A stretch of 64,000 bases of DNA from Leucobacter sp. PH1c. Lineage in GTDB: Bacteria > Actinomycetota > Actinomycetes > Actinomycetales > Microbacteriaceae. The notes beneath the pieces were generated by a model. The model was not told where the DNA came from and searched no databases. It saw only the letters and a program-made list of their open reading frames with translations. Both the position numbers and the translations under genes were made by a program. The DNA is taken from assembly GCF_000633415.1 (NCBI RefSeq), contig NZ_AYMV01000028.1, positions 1 through 64,000 of the forward strand, in the 5' to 3' direction. Below, one piece after another: positions 1-8,690 of this stretch (position 1 is its first letter; each line of letters opens with the position of its first letter).

Positions 1-34
1 CGGGGTGCTGCGGCCGCTGCCGTGATCGCGCCGC

Positions 35-1225
35 TCAGGTCGCCGATTCGCCGGCCTCACCGGTGTCGACGAGCAGCACGCCCGAGGCGATGTCCCACAT
101 CATCGCGACGTCGTCACCGCGGTTGTGGATGCGGGCCTCCTGGCCGAGGCGCACGGCGCCCTCGGAGCCATCGGGCAGGCGCACCGTGTAGCGCCGGGAC
201 GCGCCGAGGTACGTCACGTCGAGGATCGTGACGGGGATCGAGTTCTGCGTCTCGGTGGGCGTCGTCCCCGCGGGCTCAAGCCGCAGGTTCTCGGGCCGGA
301 TCAGGATCGCGAGCTCCGAGTGGATCGACTGCCCGTCGGCGAGCACGCGGTGCCCGGCGACGTCGATAGCGGTCTGCCGCTCTCCCACCGCGGTGCCCGT
401 TCCGAGCAGCACGGTCGACTCCCCGAGGAAGCGGCCGACGAAGAGCGTCTGGGGCGCCTCATAGAGGTCTTCGGCGGTGCCGACCTGCTCGATCTTGCCG
501 TTGTTGAAGACCGCGATGCGGTCCGACATCGACAGCGCTTCCTCCTGATCGTGGGTCACGTAGACGAACGTGGAGCCCACCTCGCGGTGGATGCGCTTGA
601 TCTCGGTCTGCAGCCACTCGCGCAGCTTCTTGTCGAGCGCGCCGAGCGGCTCGTCCATGAGCAGCACGCGGGGCTCGTAGACGAGCGCGCGGGCGAGCGC
701 GACGCGCTGCTGCTGGCCGCCGGAGAGCTCGGACGGGTAGCGGTCCCCGTACTCGCCCATCCGCACCATCGCGAGCGCCGCGGCGACCTTCTCCTGCTGC
801 TCGGCCTTGCTCAGCTTGCGGCGCTGCAGCGGGTACGCGATGTTCTCCGCAACCGTCTTGTGCGGGAAGAGCGCGTAGTTCTGGAACACCATGCCGATGT
901 CGCGCTTGTGCGGCGGGAGCTTCGCCACGGGCTTACCGTAGATGTGCAGGTGCCCCTCGGTGACGCCCGTGAAGCCGGCGATCATGTTCAGGGTCGTCGT
1001 CTTGCCCGAGCCGGAGGGGCCGAGGAAGGTCATGAACTCGCCGGGCTCGATCACGAGATCGATCTCGTCGACCACGGCCTTGTCGCCGTATCGCTTCGTC
1101 ACCTGGCTCAGGCTGATGCCCGCCTCGCCGATCGCGTGGATCGCCTGGGTGTTGAGTCCCTCGGAGCGCAGCTCCTCCTCGTGCCCGTCGGGCACCGGGA
1201 TGTCGTTGTGAGTCATAGCGTTCAC
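35..1225 (-). CDS. Polyamine-type ABC transporter ATP-binding protein (PotA-like)
   Basis: Cytoplasmic ATPase that powers a spermidine/putrescine-type importer. The 396-residue protein has Walker [10 protein letters not shown] near residues 69-77, the ABC signature LSGGQQQ near 167-173, Walker B LLMDEP near 188-193 and the switch histidine in VTHDQEE near 225. A C-terminal TOBE-like region follows. The GTG start at 1225 overlaps the stop of the upstream permease by 4 nt (GTGA), so the two are translationally coupled; an in-frame ATG at 1216 is the alternative. It is the last gene of a minus-strand operon running binding protein, permease, permease, ATPase. The exact substrate cannot be read from the sequence. 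Polyamine or a related amine is inferred from the family and from the amine oxidase next door. Confidence 0.93.
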   Translation of the reverse strand: MNAMTHNDIPVPDGHEEELRSEGLNTQAIHAIGEAGISLSQVTKRYGDKAVVDEIDLVIEPGEFMTFLGPSGSGKTTTLNMIAGFTGVTEGHLHIYGKPVAKLPPHKRDIGMVFQNYALFPHKTVAENIAYPLQRRKLSKAEQQEKVAAALAMVRMGEYGDRYPSELSGGQQQRVALARALVYEPRVLLMDEPLGALDKKLREWLQTEIKRIHREVGSTFVYVTHDQEEALSMSDRIAVFNNGKIEQVGTAEDLYEAPQTLFVGRFLGESTVLLGTGTAVGERQTAIDVAGHRVLADGQSIHSELAILIRPENLRLEPAGTTPTETQNSIPVTILDVTYLGASRRYTVRLPDGSEGAVRLGQEARIHNRGDDVAMMWDIASGVLLVDTGEAGESAT

Positions 1226-2007
1226 GCTACCGGTCGCTTTCTCTTCCGCGTGGCGAACTGGGCGATGAGCATCACGACGACCGAGGTCAGCATCGTGATC
1301 ACCGCGACGGCGGCCACCGTGGGGTCATTGGTCTGGGTGACGCTGTTGAAGATCTTCACCGGCAGGGTCTGCAGTGAGGGGCTCTGGATGAACAGCGACA
1401 GGATCACCTCGTCGAACGAGGTGACGAAGGCGAACAGCGCTCCCGCCGTCACACCGGGGGCGATGAGCGGCAGGGTGATGCTGAAGAAGGTGCGCACCCG
1501 CCCGGCGCCGAGCGACGCGGACGCCTGCTCGAGCCGCGGATCGAGGCCCTGCAGCGAGGCCATCACGTTCGTGATGACGAGCGGCATGGCGACGATCGTG
1601 TGGGCCAGGATGAAGCCGGGCAGGGTGCCCAGCAGGTTCATCCGGAGGAACAGCGAGTACAGGCCGACCGCGAGCACGATGCCCGGCACGATGAGCGGGA
1701 GCAGGAAGTAGCCCTCGAGGAGCCCCTTGCCGCGGAACTTCACCTTCGAGAGGCCGAGCGCCGCGAGCACGCCGACCGCCGTGGCCACGAGCATCGTGAG
1801 GAGCGCCACCTGCAGCGAGGACCAGAGCGCCTTCAGCCAGCTCGGGTCGGTAAAGAAGTTCTCGTACCAGCGCGTCGAGAAGCCCTTCGGCGGGAAGTTG
1901 AACGAGGGGGCCTCGTTGAACGACATCGGCACGATCACGAGCGTCGGGAGGATCAGCCAGAGCACGATCAGGACGGCGAAGACGCCGAGCACGCGTTTGA
2001 AGGTCAT
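1222..2007 (-). CDS. ABC transporter permease (PotC-like)
   Basis: Inner-membrane permease of about 261 residues, starting MTFKRVLGVFAVL, with roughly six hydrophobic segments. The EAA-loop-like stretch around LEQASASLGAGRVRTFF is where the ATPase docks. The ATG at 2007 shares one base with the stop of the preceding permease (TGATG), so I take that start; the open frame extends further upstream but antisense to nothing useful and inside the neighbour. It belongs to the binding-protein-dependent transport permease family, PotC subgroup, judging by its position and by the N-terminal MSFNEAPSFNFPP-like periplasmic stretch. It should pair with the permease upstream to form the channel. Confidence 0.92.
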   Translation of the reverse strand: MTFKRVLGVFAVLIVLWLILPTLVIVPMSFNEAPSFNFPPKGFSTRWYENFFTDPSWLKALWSSLQVALLTMLVATAVGVLAALGLSKVKFRGKGLLEGYFLLPLIVPGIVLAVGLYSLFLRMNLLGTLPGFILAHTIVAMPLVITNVMASLQGLDPRLEQASASLGAGRVRTFFSITLPLIAPGVTAGALFAFVTSFDEVILSLFIQSPSLQTLPVKIFNSVTQTNDPTVAAVAVITMLTSVVVMLIAQFATRKRKRPVA

Positions 2008-2924
2008 CAGCGGTTCACCCCCGGGAAGAGGCTGCCGCCCTTGTTGAGCCGCGAGACCACGACGAGGATGAGGATCGTGCACACGAGCAGGAAGATGCCG
2101 AGCGCGGTGCCCTGGCCCCACATGAGGAACACGCTGATCTGCTGCTGGATCATCGCGGAGATCATGATCTCCTTCGAGGAGCCGAGCAGGGCGGGGATGA
2201 TGTAGAAGCCGAGGCCGAGGATGAAGACCGTGACGCCGCCGGAGAAGATCCCGGGCTTCGACAGGGGCAGGTAGACCGTGAAGAAGGCCGTGACCGGGTT
2301 CGCGCCGAGGTTCGACGCCGCGGGCAGCAGCCGCTTGTCGATCTTCGACATGGACGAGTAGAGCGGCAGCACCATGAACGGCAGCAGCACCTGGCTCATG
2401 CCGAGCGCGACGCCGAAGGTGGTGCGAATGAGCGGGATCGGGCCGATCCCGAACCACGCCGCGAGCAGACCGTTGATCGGGCCCGTGTCCTGCAGCAGCA
2501 CCATCCACGCGAGGGTCCGCACGAGGATCGACGTCCACAGCGGCATCATGATGAACAGCTGCATCAGATTGCGCGTGCGATCCGAGACGATGGTCATGAG
2601 GTACGCGTACGGGTAGGCGAGCACGAGGCAGACGATCGTCACGATGATGGCCGTGCCGAAGGTGCGCAGCACGACGTTGAGGTTCGCCTCGGTCGTGAAG
2701 AGCCAGACGTAGTTCTGCATGCCCGGCTGGGGGTCGGTGATCGAGCGGATGAACACGTCGATCAGCGGCGCCAGGAAGAACAGGGAAACGATCACGAACG
2801 CCGGGACGAGGAGGAGGAGCGGGCGCCAGTTCTTCGGCCCCCGCTTCTTCGCGGCCCCGGGGTCCGCACCGAGGGCGATCGCACGTGTCGACGTATCGCC
2901 CTCGGTGACGGTGTGGTCAGTCAT
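2007..2924 (-). CDS. ABC transporter permease (PotB-like)
   Basis: Inner-membrane permease of 305 residues that forms the other half of the import channel. A charged cytoplasmic N-terminus of about 30 residues precedes the first membrane segment (LLLLVPAFVIVSLFFLAP). About six membrane segments follow, and an EAA-type loop, ASNLGANPVTAFFTVYLPLS, lies in the last third. The ATG at 2924 sits 5 nt after the stop of the binding-protein gene, so the operon is tightly packed. The longer N-terminus is typical of PotB compared with PotC. Confidence 0.92.
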   Translation of the reverse strand: MTDHTVTEGDTSTRAIALGADPGAAKKRGPKNWRPLLLLVPAFVIVSLFFLAPLIDVFIRSITDPQPGMQNYVWLFTTEANLNVVLRTFGTAIIVTIVCLVLAYPYAYLMTIVSDRTRNLMQLFIMMPLWTSILVRTLAWMVLLQDTGPINGLLAAWFGIGPIPLIRTTFGVALGMSQVLLPFMVLPLYSSMSKIDKRLLPAASNLGANPVTAFFTVYLPLSKPGIFSGGVTVFILGLGFYIIPALLGSSKEIMISAMIQQQISVFLMWGQGTALGIFLLVCTILILVVVSRLNKGGSLFPGVNR

Positions 2925-2929
2925 GGCGA

Positions 2930-4075
2930 TCAGTTACCGGTCGCCCAGCCGGCCCACGCTGCGGCGAGGGCGTCGTAGTTCTCGACCCAGAAGTCGACGT
3001 TCGGCGCGATGCCGGTGTCGAGGTGCTCGGTCGTCATCCAGGTGGTGAGCAGCTCGTCCATCTGCGGCTTCGCATCGATGTTCACGCCGCCGTACGAGGT
3101 CTCCTCGGTCATCTTCGCCTGCTGCTCCGCGCCGATCGAGTAGTTGACCGCGGCGAAGGCGGCCTGCTTGTCCTTGACGCCCTTGGGGATGCCGTTCGAG
3201 TCGACCATGATCATCCACTGGTCCCACATGGGGGCGACGGGGGCGCCGGCCGAGGCGGCGCCGTAGCCGCGGCCCGACCAGACGAGCCCCATCACGGCCT
3301 CGCCGGACTCGAGCTGCTGCTGCGCGGCCGCGCCCGTGGTCCAGCCGATGACGTTGTCGCCGAGGCCCTTGTACATGTCAAACGCGCCCTCGATGTCCTC
3401 GGGCTTCAGGTTCTTGACGTCCTTGCCCTGCGCGGTGAGCGCGAACTCGACGGTCTGCGGGTCGACGTAGGTCGACTGGCTCACGGTGCGCTTGCCGGGG
3501 AACTTCTCGGTGTCGAAGAAGTCGGCCGCGCTCGTGGGCGGGTTGTCGCCGAACTTGTCGGTGTTGTAGACCACGACCAGGCCGTAGAGGATCTGCGGCA
3601 CCATGCACTTGTCGGTGATCGTGCCCTCAGGGATCTTCGACGTGTCGATCTGCGAGTAGTCGTACTCCTCGTAGAGCGTGCCGCAGCCGCGGGCCGTATC
3701 GAACTGCGTCGTGTTGACGATGTCCCAGCTGACGTTGCCGCTGTCGACCATGGCCTTGAGCTTGCCCGCATCGAAGGCGTCCTGGTTCACGGTGGCGCCG
3801 GAGGCCTCCGCGAAGGGATCCCAGAGCGCCGCCTTCTGGCCGTCTTGGAAGACGCCGCCGGAGCCGGCGAAGGTGAGGGTCGTGCCCTCGAGCGCGCCGG
3901 CCTTGATCTCACCGGCGACGGGGGTGCCGAGGTCGCGCTCGGGGGCGGCCTCGGGCTCGGCGCCGCCGCTGCAGCCGACGAGCGTCAGCGCGAGCGCGGC
4001 AGTGCCCGCGGCGAGCGCGACGGCTCGGCGGGCTGCGGGGCGACGGCGCCCCAGCAGAGTTCTCGGAGTGGACAT
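2930..4075 (-). CDS. Polyamine-type ABC transporter substrate-binding lipoprotein (PotD-like)
   Basis: Extracytoplasmic binding protein that delivers substrate to the permeases. It has a twin-arginine-rich N-terminus, a hydrophobic signal segment and a lipobox LTLVGC with the lipidated cysteine near residue 35, so it is anchored to the outer face of the membrane. The 381-residue length fits the spermidine/putrescine-binding (SBP type 2) family. The start at 4075 is supported by GAGGAACAC just upstream. It is the first gene of the four-gene minus-strand operon and is divergent from an amine oxidase gene. The 305-bp region between them contains a 10-bp inverted repeat, which suggests joint regulation. 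Confidence 0.92.
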   Translation of the reverse strand: MSTPRTLLGRRRPAARRAVALAAGTAALALTLVGCSGGAEPEAAPERDLGTPVAGEIKAGALEGTTLTFAGSGGVFQDGQKAALWDPFAEASGATVNQDAFDAGKLKAMVDSGNVSWDIVNTTQFDTARGCGTLYEEYDYSQIDTSKIPEGTITDKCMVPQILYGLVVVYNTDKFGDNPPTSAADFFDTEKFPGKRTVSQSTYVDPQTVEFALTAQGKDVKNLKPEDIEGAFDMYKGLGDNVIGWTTGAAAQQQLESGEAVMGLVWSGRGYGAASAGAPVAPMWDQWMIMVDSNGIPKGVKDKQAAFAAVNYSIGAEQQAKMTEETSYGGVNIDAKPQMDELLTTWMTTEHLDTGIAPNVDFWVENYDALAAAWAGWATGN

Positions 4076-4380
4076 GTGTTCCTCACTTCGTCGTGATCGT
4101 GGTCCTCATGGTCGTGATCCGCCGGGGGCGCCTGCCCCGATCTGGCGGGGCCAGGGATCCCCGGCAGGTCCCGAAGCTAGCAGCGTTCGCGCGGCCAGCA
4201 CCCCGCGCTGTTACCGGTTCGTTACCCCAGCGCGCAGCTTTCATAGATTCGTACACCGCGGTGCACGCGGGGTGTACGAACATAAGCAATACCGTTTGTG
4301 AACGGGATCGCGGCGCGCGGCGGCGGCGGCCGGTCCCTACGATGGGAGCCACACGCAAAGCTGTTCAAGGAGGAACACGC
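4076..4380. promoter_or_regulatory. Divergent intergenic region, ABC operon / amine oxidase
   Basis: This gene-free 305-bp stretch separates the minus-strand transporter operon from the plus-strand amine oxidase. It becomes AT-richer around 4235-4305. It contains the perfect inverted repeat TTCGTACACC (4248-4257) / GGTGTACGAA (4271-4280) and a TACGAT -10-like box at 4338-4343, followed by the Shine-Dalgarno AAGGAGGAA before the 4381 ATG. No good -35 hexamer is visible. Nothing coding is supported here. Confidence 0.6.
4248..4280. promoter_or_regulatory. Inverted repeat, likely operator (10-13-10)
   Basis: Perfect 10-bp arms TTCGTACACC and GGTGTACGAA are separated by 13 bp that themselves contain GTGCAC. 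The site lies midway between two divergent amine-metabolism transcription units. The nearby PucR-type regulator (5636-7129) is the obvious candidate to bind it, but that link is inferred. Confidence 0.55.
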
Positions 4381-5607
4381 ATGGACGTCTTGGTCGTCGG
4401 AGCCGGGCTCGCCGGGCTCACCGCTGCCTGGGAGCTCGAGCAGGCCGGGCACCGCTGCACCGTGCTCGAAGCGCGCGATCGCGTCGGCGGGCGCACCTGG
4501 TCCGAGCGCCTCGGCAACGGCGAGGTCACCGAGCGGGGCGGGGAGTACATCTTCCCCACCGAGTTCGCGATCCGCCGCCTCGCCGCCGAGGTGGGTGTGC
4601 CGATCATGTCGCACAACGTGCGCTACGGCCGCCGCACGGTCGCCGGGCGGGTGATCTCCTTCGCCGAGCTGACGGAGACGAGCGCCCGGGTGCGCGACAC
4701 CCTCGCGCGCATGCTCGCCGACGGCGAGACCGGGGTCTCCCTCGAGCGCGCGTTCGCCGAGGCGCTCGGCGCCGACTACCGCCTCGACCCGGTCTACCGG
4801 CGCACCACGACCTCGGCCGCGGCCGACCCCGCGCTCGTGAGCGCCGAGGCGGTGCTGCTCCACGAGTCCTCGACCGTCGACGGCTACATCGAGGACGGTG
4901 GCCGCTTCGTCGGCGGCAATCAGGCGCTCTCGATCGAGCTCGCCCGGCGGCTCGGCTCGCGGATCCGGCTCGAGCACCCCGTCGCGGGCGTCGACCAGAG
5001 CGCCTCGGGCGTGCAGGTGATCCTCCGCGACGGCACCCGGCTCGACGCCGACGCGGCCGTGATCACCACCCCGCTCCCGCTCCTCCGCGAGCTCGAGCTC
5101 GGCTTCGCGCTCCCCGAGGCGCAGCAGCGCGCGCTCGACCACCGCTTCATGGGCGTCGCCGCCAAGCTCGGCGTCCCCCTCACGCGCGTCGACGCGGACA
5201 TCGCGCTGCAGAACCCCGACCACACCTGGTGGTCCTGGCGCTCGCTGAGCATCGACGGCGTGAGCCGGATCGACGCGCTCTCCTCCTTCGCGGGCGGGCC
5301 CTTCGCGCTCGACGCGCTCGGGGTGGAGCAGGGCCCGGACGGCTGGGTGGCCGCGCTTCGCGCCATGCGACCCGAGCTCGAGATCGACGGCGACGTGCTC
5401 CTCACCACCTGGGCGGACGACCCGTGGGCGCGCGGCTCCTACTCCGCGCCCGGCCTCGCGTGGAGCGCGGAGGACGCCGGCGCGTTCGACCGCGCGGCGG
5501 GCCGCGTCGCCCTCGCGGGCGAGCACACGGGGCTCGCGCAGTCGCTCTCGGGCGCCGTCGCGTCCGGGGTGCGCGCCGCCGCCGCCCTCCGCGCCCTGGA
5601 GCGCTAA
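4381..5607 (+). CDS. Flavin-dependent amine oxidase (monoamine/putrescine oxidase-like)
   Basis: Predicted FAD-dependent oxidase that deaminates amines to aldehydes with release of ammonia and hydrogen peroxide. The N-terminus carries the Rossmann dinucleotide motif GAGLAG (residues 7-12), followed by the [12 protein letters not shown] motif typical of the monoamine oxidase family near residues 33-46. The C-terminus ends with the FAD-contacting [11 protein letters not shown] segment. I chose the ATG at 4381 because a strong AAGGAGGAA lies 7-8 nt upstream. The resulting 408 residues are a little short for the family. Its position, divergent from a polyamine-type importer and followed by a PucR regulator, points to an imported amine as substrate. 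Which amine (putrescine, tyramine or other) cannot be told from the sequence. Confidence 0.85.
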   Translation: MDVLVVGAGLAGLTAAWELEQAGHRCTVLEARDRVGGRTWSERLGNGEVTERGGEYIFPTEFAIRRLAAEVGVPIMSHNVRYGRRTVAGRVISFAELTETSARVRDTLARMLADGETGVSLERAFAEALGADYRLDPVYRRTTTSAAADPALVSAEAVLLHESSTVDGYIEDGGRFVGGNQALSIELARRLGSRIRLEHPVAGVDQSASGVQVILRDGTRLDADAAVITTPLPLLRELELGFALPEAQQRALDHRFMGVAAKLGVPLTRVDADIALQNPDHTWWSWRSLSIDGVSRIDALSSFAGGPFALDALGVEQGPDGWVAALRAMRPELEIDGDVLLTTWADDPWARGSYSAPGLAWSAEDAGAFDRAAGRVALAGEHTGLAQSLSGAVASGVRAAAALRALER

Positions 5608-5635
5608 TGCACTCGAGTCGAAGTCCGCAGGAGCC

Positions 5636-7129
5636 ATGAGTTTCACGGTCCGCTCCCTCCTCAGCATCCCCGCCGCGGGCACCCGCTCGCTCACCCCCGG
5701 CGTCGGTGAGGAGCGCCCGATCGTCTGGGCGCACGTCTGCGAGCTGCCCGAGCCGTGGCAGTGGCTCGGGCAGGATGCGCTCGTGATGACCACGGGGATC
5801 GGAGTCCCCGCGGGGACCGATGAGCAGATCGCGTACCTCGACGGCATGCACCGTGCCGGCATCGCTGCCGTCGCGATTGACGCGGAGATGCCGGAGCACC
5901 CATTCACGCCCGCGGCACTCGCCCACGCCGCCCGCGCGGGGTTCCCCGTGCTCGAGACCGCGCACGAGGTGCGCTTCGTCTCGCTCGCGATGACGGTGGC
6001 GAACGCGGTGCAGCGGGAGCGCGCCGAGCGGGTGCAGCAGACGGAGCGGATGTACGCGGCGCTCGCCGAGCACGCGGTGGACGATGGGATCGACGCGCTC
6101 CTCGACGAGCTCGGCCGGATCCTGCGCGCTGCCCTCGTTCTTCTCCCCCGCAGCGAGCCGGCGGGGCCGGGCGCCCTCCAGCAGCTCCCGGCGGGATCCT
6201 GGTCCGTGCCGCTCCTCTCGCCCGGCGAGCTGGAGCTGCGGGTCACGCCATCCGGGCCGCTCGACCGCGCTCAGCTGCGGCACGCTGCGGGCATCGTCGA
6301 CAACGCGCTCGCGGTGAAGGTCGCGGCGCGGCGGAGCGACTGGCTCCACGGCTCCCTGCTGCTCACCGATCTCTGCGACGACGCGGTCGCCTCGGCCCCG
6401 GCCGACCACCTCGTCGCCGCGTACGGCGTCGAACCGCCCTTTCAGCTCGCCGTCTCGCAGCGGCCGGACGCGCGCGCCACGCTCGACGAGGTGCACGCCT
6501 CGTTCGGCACGGCGCAGGTGCCCGCGCTCGCCACCGTGAAGGACAGCCAGGTGCTCGTGCTCGCCTCCCTGGGCGACGCCGTCGAACCGCTCTTCGAGGC
6601 GCTCGCGAGCAGCCACGCGGGGCTCGGGGTGAGCGCGGGCTTCTCCGATCTCGCCGCGCTGCCCACGGCGCTGCGGCAGGCGCGCAGCGCGCTCATCCGC
6701 GCGCACCAGTCCGGGCGCCTCCTCCGCTTCGAGGAGCAGGCGAACACCTCGCTGTTCCTCCCCGCGGATCCGGATCAGCTCCGCGAGATCGCCCGCCAGG
6801 TGCTCGGCCCGCTGCGCACCTACGACGAGCAGCGCGGCACCTCGCTCACGCACACCCTGCGGGTCTTCCTGGAGGAGAACCGCAGCTGGGTGCGAGCCTC
6901 GGAGCGGCTCTTCGTGCACCGGCAGACGCTCATCGCCCGGATCTCCCGGATCGAGAAGATCATCGGCCGTGACCTCTCGTCGATGGAGGACACGGCGGAG
7001 TGCTGGCTCGCCGTGCAGGCCGCGATCCGCAGCGGAGACCTGGCGCCGAGCGACCCGGCGCCCGAGGGCGACGCCGAGCCCCGGGCCGGCGGCGCGCCGA
7101 GCCCCGGGCGCGGGCCCCAGCTGGGCTGA
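5636..7129 (+). CDS. PucR family transcriptional regulator
   Basis: A 497-residue DNA-binding regulator. The N-terminal ~120 residues match the PucR 'purine catabolism regulator-like' sensor domain, the middle is the CdaR/GGDEF-like region, and the C-terminal ~70 residues (VRASERLFVHRQTLIARI) are the PucR-type helix-turn-helix. It lies 28 bp after the amine oxidase on the same strand and probably shares its transcript. Family members often activate nitrogen-catabolic genes next to them, so control of the oxidase and of the divergent transporter is a reasonable inference. The C-terminal tail after residue ~470 is Pro/Gly/Ala-rich and looks disordered. Confidence 0.88.
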   Translation: MSFTVRSLLSIPAAGTRSLTPGVGEERPIVWAHVCELPEPWQWLGQDALVMTTGIGVPAGTDEQIAYLDGMHRAGIAAVAIDAEMPEHPFTPAALAHAARAGFPVLETAHEVRFVSLAMTVANAVQRERAERVQQTERMYAALAEHAVDDGIDALLDELGRILRAALVLLPRSEPAGPGALQQLPAGSWSVPLLSPGELELRVTPSGPLDRAQLRHAAGIVDNALAVKVAARRSDWLHGSLLLTDLCDDAVASAPADHLVAAYGVEPPFQLAVSQRPDARATLDEVHASFGTAQVPALATVKDSQVLVLASLGDAVEPLFEALASSHAGLGVSAGFSDLAALPTALRQARSALIRAHQSGRLLRFEEQANTSLFLPADPDQLREIARQVLGPLRTYDEQRGTSLTHTLRVFLEENRSWVRASERLFVHRQTLIARISRIEKIIGRDLSSMEDTAECWLAVQAAIRSGDLAPSDPAPEGDAEPRAGGAPSPGRGPQLG

Positions 7130-7146
7130 GCCGGCGCGCTCCGGCT
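7129..7146. terminator. Short stem-loop between convergent genes
   Basis: AGCCGG, a 6-nt loop, then CCGGCT, begins at the last base of the PucR stop codon. The stem is weak (6 bp, all but one G/C) and has no T-tract. It is placed between convergent genes, where a terminator is expected. Confidence 0.35.
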
Positions 7147-7176
7147 GCCGCGAAGGACGTGCGGGCCGCCGCCGCG

Positions 7177-8352
7177 CTAGCGGGCCGGCCAGTTCCACGG
7201 CGGCCCGTCGAGCGGGCCCTGCCCGCGCACGCGGGTGCCCCACCCGGTCGACTCGAGCTCGATCTCGGCGCCGGGCGCCGCGGAGCCCGCGGCTCCCGCC
7301 CCGGCTGCCGCCCCCGTGAGCGCCGCGCGCAGCGTCGGCGCGTGCGTCACCACGAGCACCTGCGTGCGCTCCGCCGCGCGCCGGATGAGCGCCCCGAGCG
7401 GGGCCAGCAGCTCCGCGTGGAGGGAGCCCTCCGGCTCGTTGAGCACGATGAGCGGCGGCGGCTCGGCGGGAAGCAGCGCGGCGCAGAGCAGGAGATAGCG
7501 CAGCGTGCCGTCGGACAGCTCGGCCGCGCTGAACGGCCGCAGGAGCCCGGGCTGGTGCAGCAGCAGTTCGAACACCCCGTGCGTCACCGTGATCTCCACG
7601 CGCGAGCCCGGGAACGCCTCGGCGACGGCCCCCGCGAGCGGACCGTCCTGTCCGCGCTCGATCGCGGTGGCCCACACCGCGGCGAGGTCGGCGCCGTCGT
7701 CGCTCAGCCAGCGCGTGCGCGTGCCCACCTGGGCCTGCCGGGCCGGCGCCGCCCGATCCGTGCGGAAGTGGTCGTAGCAGCGCCACTCCGCCATCCGCGT
7801 GCGCAGCCGCAGCGTGTCCGCGAGCGTGCCCGCGTCGTCGAGGTCGCGGAGCACGCTCTGCCCCGGCCCGAGCGCCTGCGGTACGGCGCGCCACCCCGCA
7901 TCGCGCACCCGAGCGGCACCGCGAGTGCGGTCGATGAAGACGGCGCTCGGCCGCGGTGCCGCGCCCATGAACACCTGCTCCCGCTTGATCTCCGGATCGT
8001 GCAGGAAGAAGCTGCGCGCCGGGTCGACCTGCGGCTGACCCAGCTCGACGAGGTAGCCGTACTCCGCCGACCCCACGCCGAGGCGGAGCGAGACGGGCCG
8101 GGAGCGCACGGTGCCCTGGGCGCCGGGACCCGCCGTCCGTTCCGGGCCCGCCCACAGCGCGCTGGCCAGCCCGCCCTCGCGCGCGACCGCGCCGACGAGC
8201 TCACCCGCCCCGGCCGCGGCGAGCAGCCGCAGCGCGCGGTAGAGGCTCGTCTTCCCCGTGCCGTTCGCCCCCGACACGACCGTGAGCGGGGCGAGCGGCA
8301 CCACGAGATCGACGAGGGATCGGTAGCCCGCGACAGCGAAGGTGGTGATCAT
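7177..8352 (-). CDS. AAA family ATPase (RecF/SMC-like)
   Basis: A 391-residue ATPase with an N-terminal AGYRSLVDLVVPL strand and Walker A SGANGTGKTSL (residues ~28-38). A late ABC-type signature/Walker B region follows (LSDGTLRYLLL, then PPLIVLNEPEGSLH near residues 270-310). This is the arrangement of stand-alone AAA_21/RecF-like proteins, in which the two halves of an SMC head lie close together without a long coiled coil. A role in DNA metabolism is often assumed, but the substrate is unknown. No nuclease (TOPRIM/OLD) domain or partner gene is attached, so I do not call it a defence gene. ATG at 8352. Confidence 0.8.
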   Translation of the reverse strand: MITTFAVAGYRSLVDLVVPLAPLTVVSGANGTGKTSLYRALRLLAAAGAGELVGAVAREGGLASALWAGPERTAGPGAQGTVRSRPVSLRLGVGSAEYGYLVELGQPQVDPARSFFLHDPEIKREQVFMGAAPRPSAVFIDRTRGAARVRDAGWRAVPQALGPGQSVLRDLDDAGTLADTLRLRTRMAEWRCYDHFRTDRAAPARQAQVGTRTRWLSDDGADLAAVWATAIERGQDGPLAGAVAEAFPGSRVEITVTHGVFELLLHQPGLLRPFSAAELSDGTLRYLLLCAALLPAEPPPLIVLNEPEGSLHAELLAPLGALIRRAAERTQVLVVTHAPTLRAALTGAAAGAGAAGSAAPGAEIELESTGWGTRVRGQGPLDGPPWNWPAR

Positions 8353-8436
8353 GGGGCCAGTGTCGCACCGACCCCCGACACGGCTGCGGCGGCCGCCCCG
8401 AGGGGCGACCGCCGCAGCGCACGACTCAGCCGGGGC

Positions 8437-8556
8437 TCAGCGCGGGCAGACGCACCGCTCCGCAGCGGGGACACCCGCGAGGGCCTCCTCGACGTGCTCG
8501 CCGCAGCCGGCCCAGGTCATCTTGCTGCACTCATCGCAGCGCACGGAAGCGCACAC
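8437..8556 (-). CDS. Small cysteine-rich protein of unknown function (39 aa)
   Basis: A 39-residue ORF with a GTG start at 8556, preceded by AGAGAGGA about 6 nt upstream. The protein begins MCASVRCDECSKMTWAGCG and ends ERCVCPR. Six cysteines are arranged as a CxxC pair near residues 7-10, one at 18, and a CxC pair at 35-37, which suggests a small metal-binding knuckle. From memory, actinobacteria encode similar tiny proteins with a C-x-x-C-x-K-x-T-W-x-G-C-G-x-H core, so I think this is real. It sits alone between the ATPase gene and a phosphohexomutase. Function unknown. Confidence 0.68.
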   Translation of the reverse strand: MCASVRCDECSKMTWAGCGEHVEEALAGVPAAERCVCPR

Positions 8557-8690
8557 GTGCGGTCCTCTCTCGACGGGATCGGGTGCCGGGCGCGACACCC
8601 TCGGCCAGCCTACCCCCGCTCCCCGGGAGTCGACCCGCGGGGTGATAGCTTGAAACTACTTCGGCGCCTGCCGGGGAGGGAGAGCACGCG

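Noticed and set aside
1-34. Start or end of another gene at the left edge
   Set aside because: Only 34 bases precede the ATPase stop, and no frame can be supported.
5402-8155. A 917-codon open frame on the minus strand
   Set aside because: It runs antisense through the PucR gene and in another frame through the ATPase gene, with low-complexity Arg/Ala/Gly content. Such frames are typical shadows in GC-rich DNA.
7177-8352. Anti-phage defence gene (OLD- or Septu-like ATPase)
   Set aside because: Only a stand-alone RecF-like ATPase is seen. There is no nuclease domain or partner gene, and the surroundings are housekeeping.
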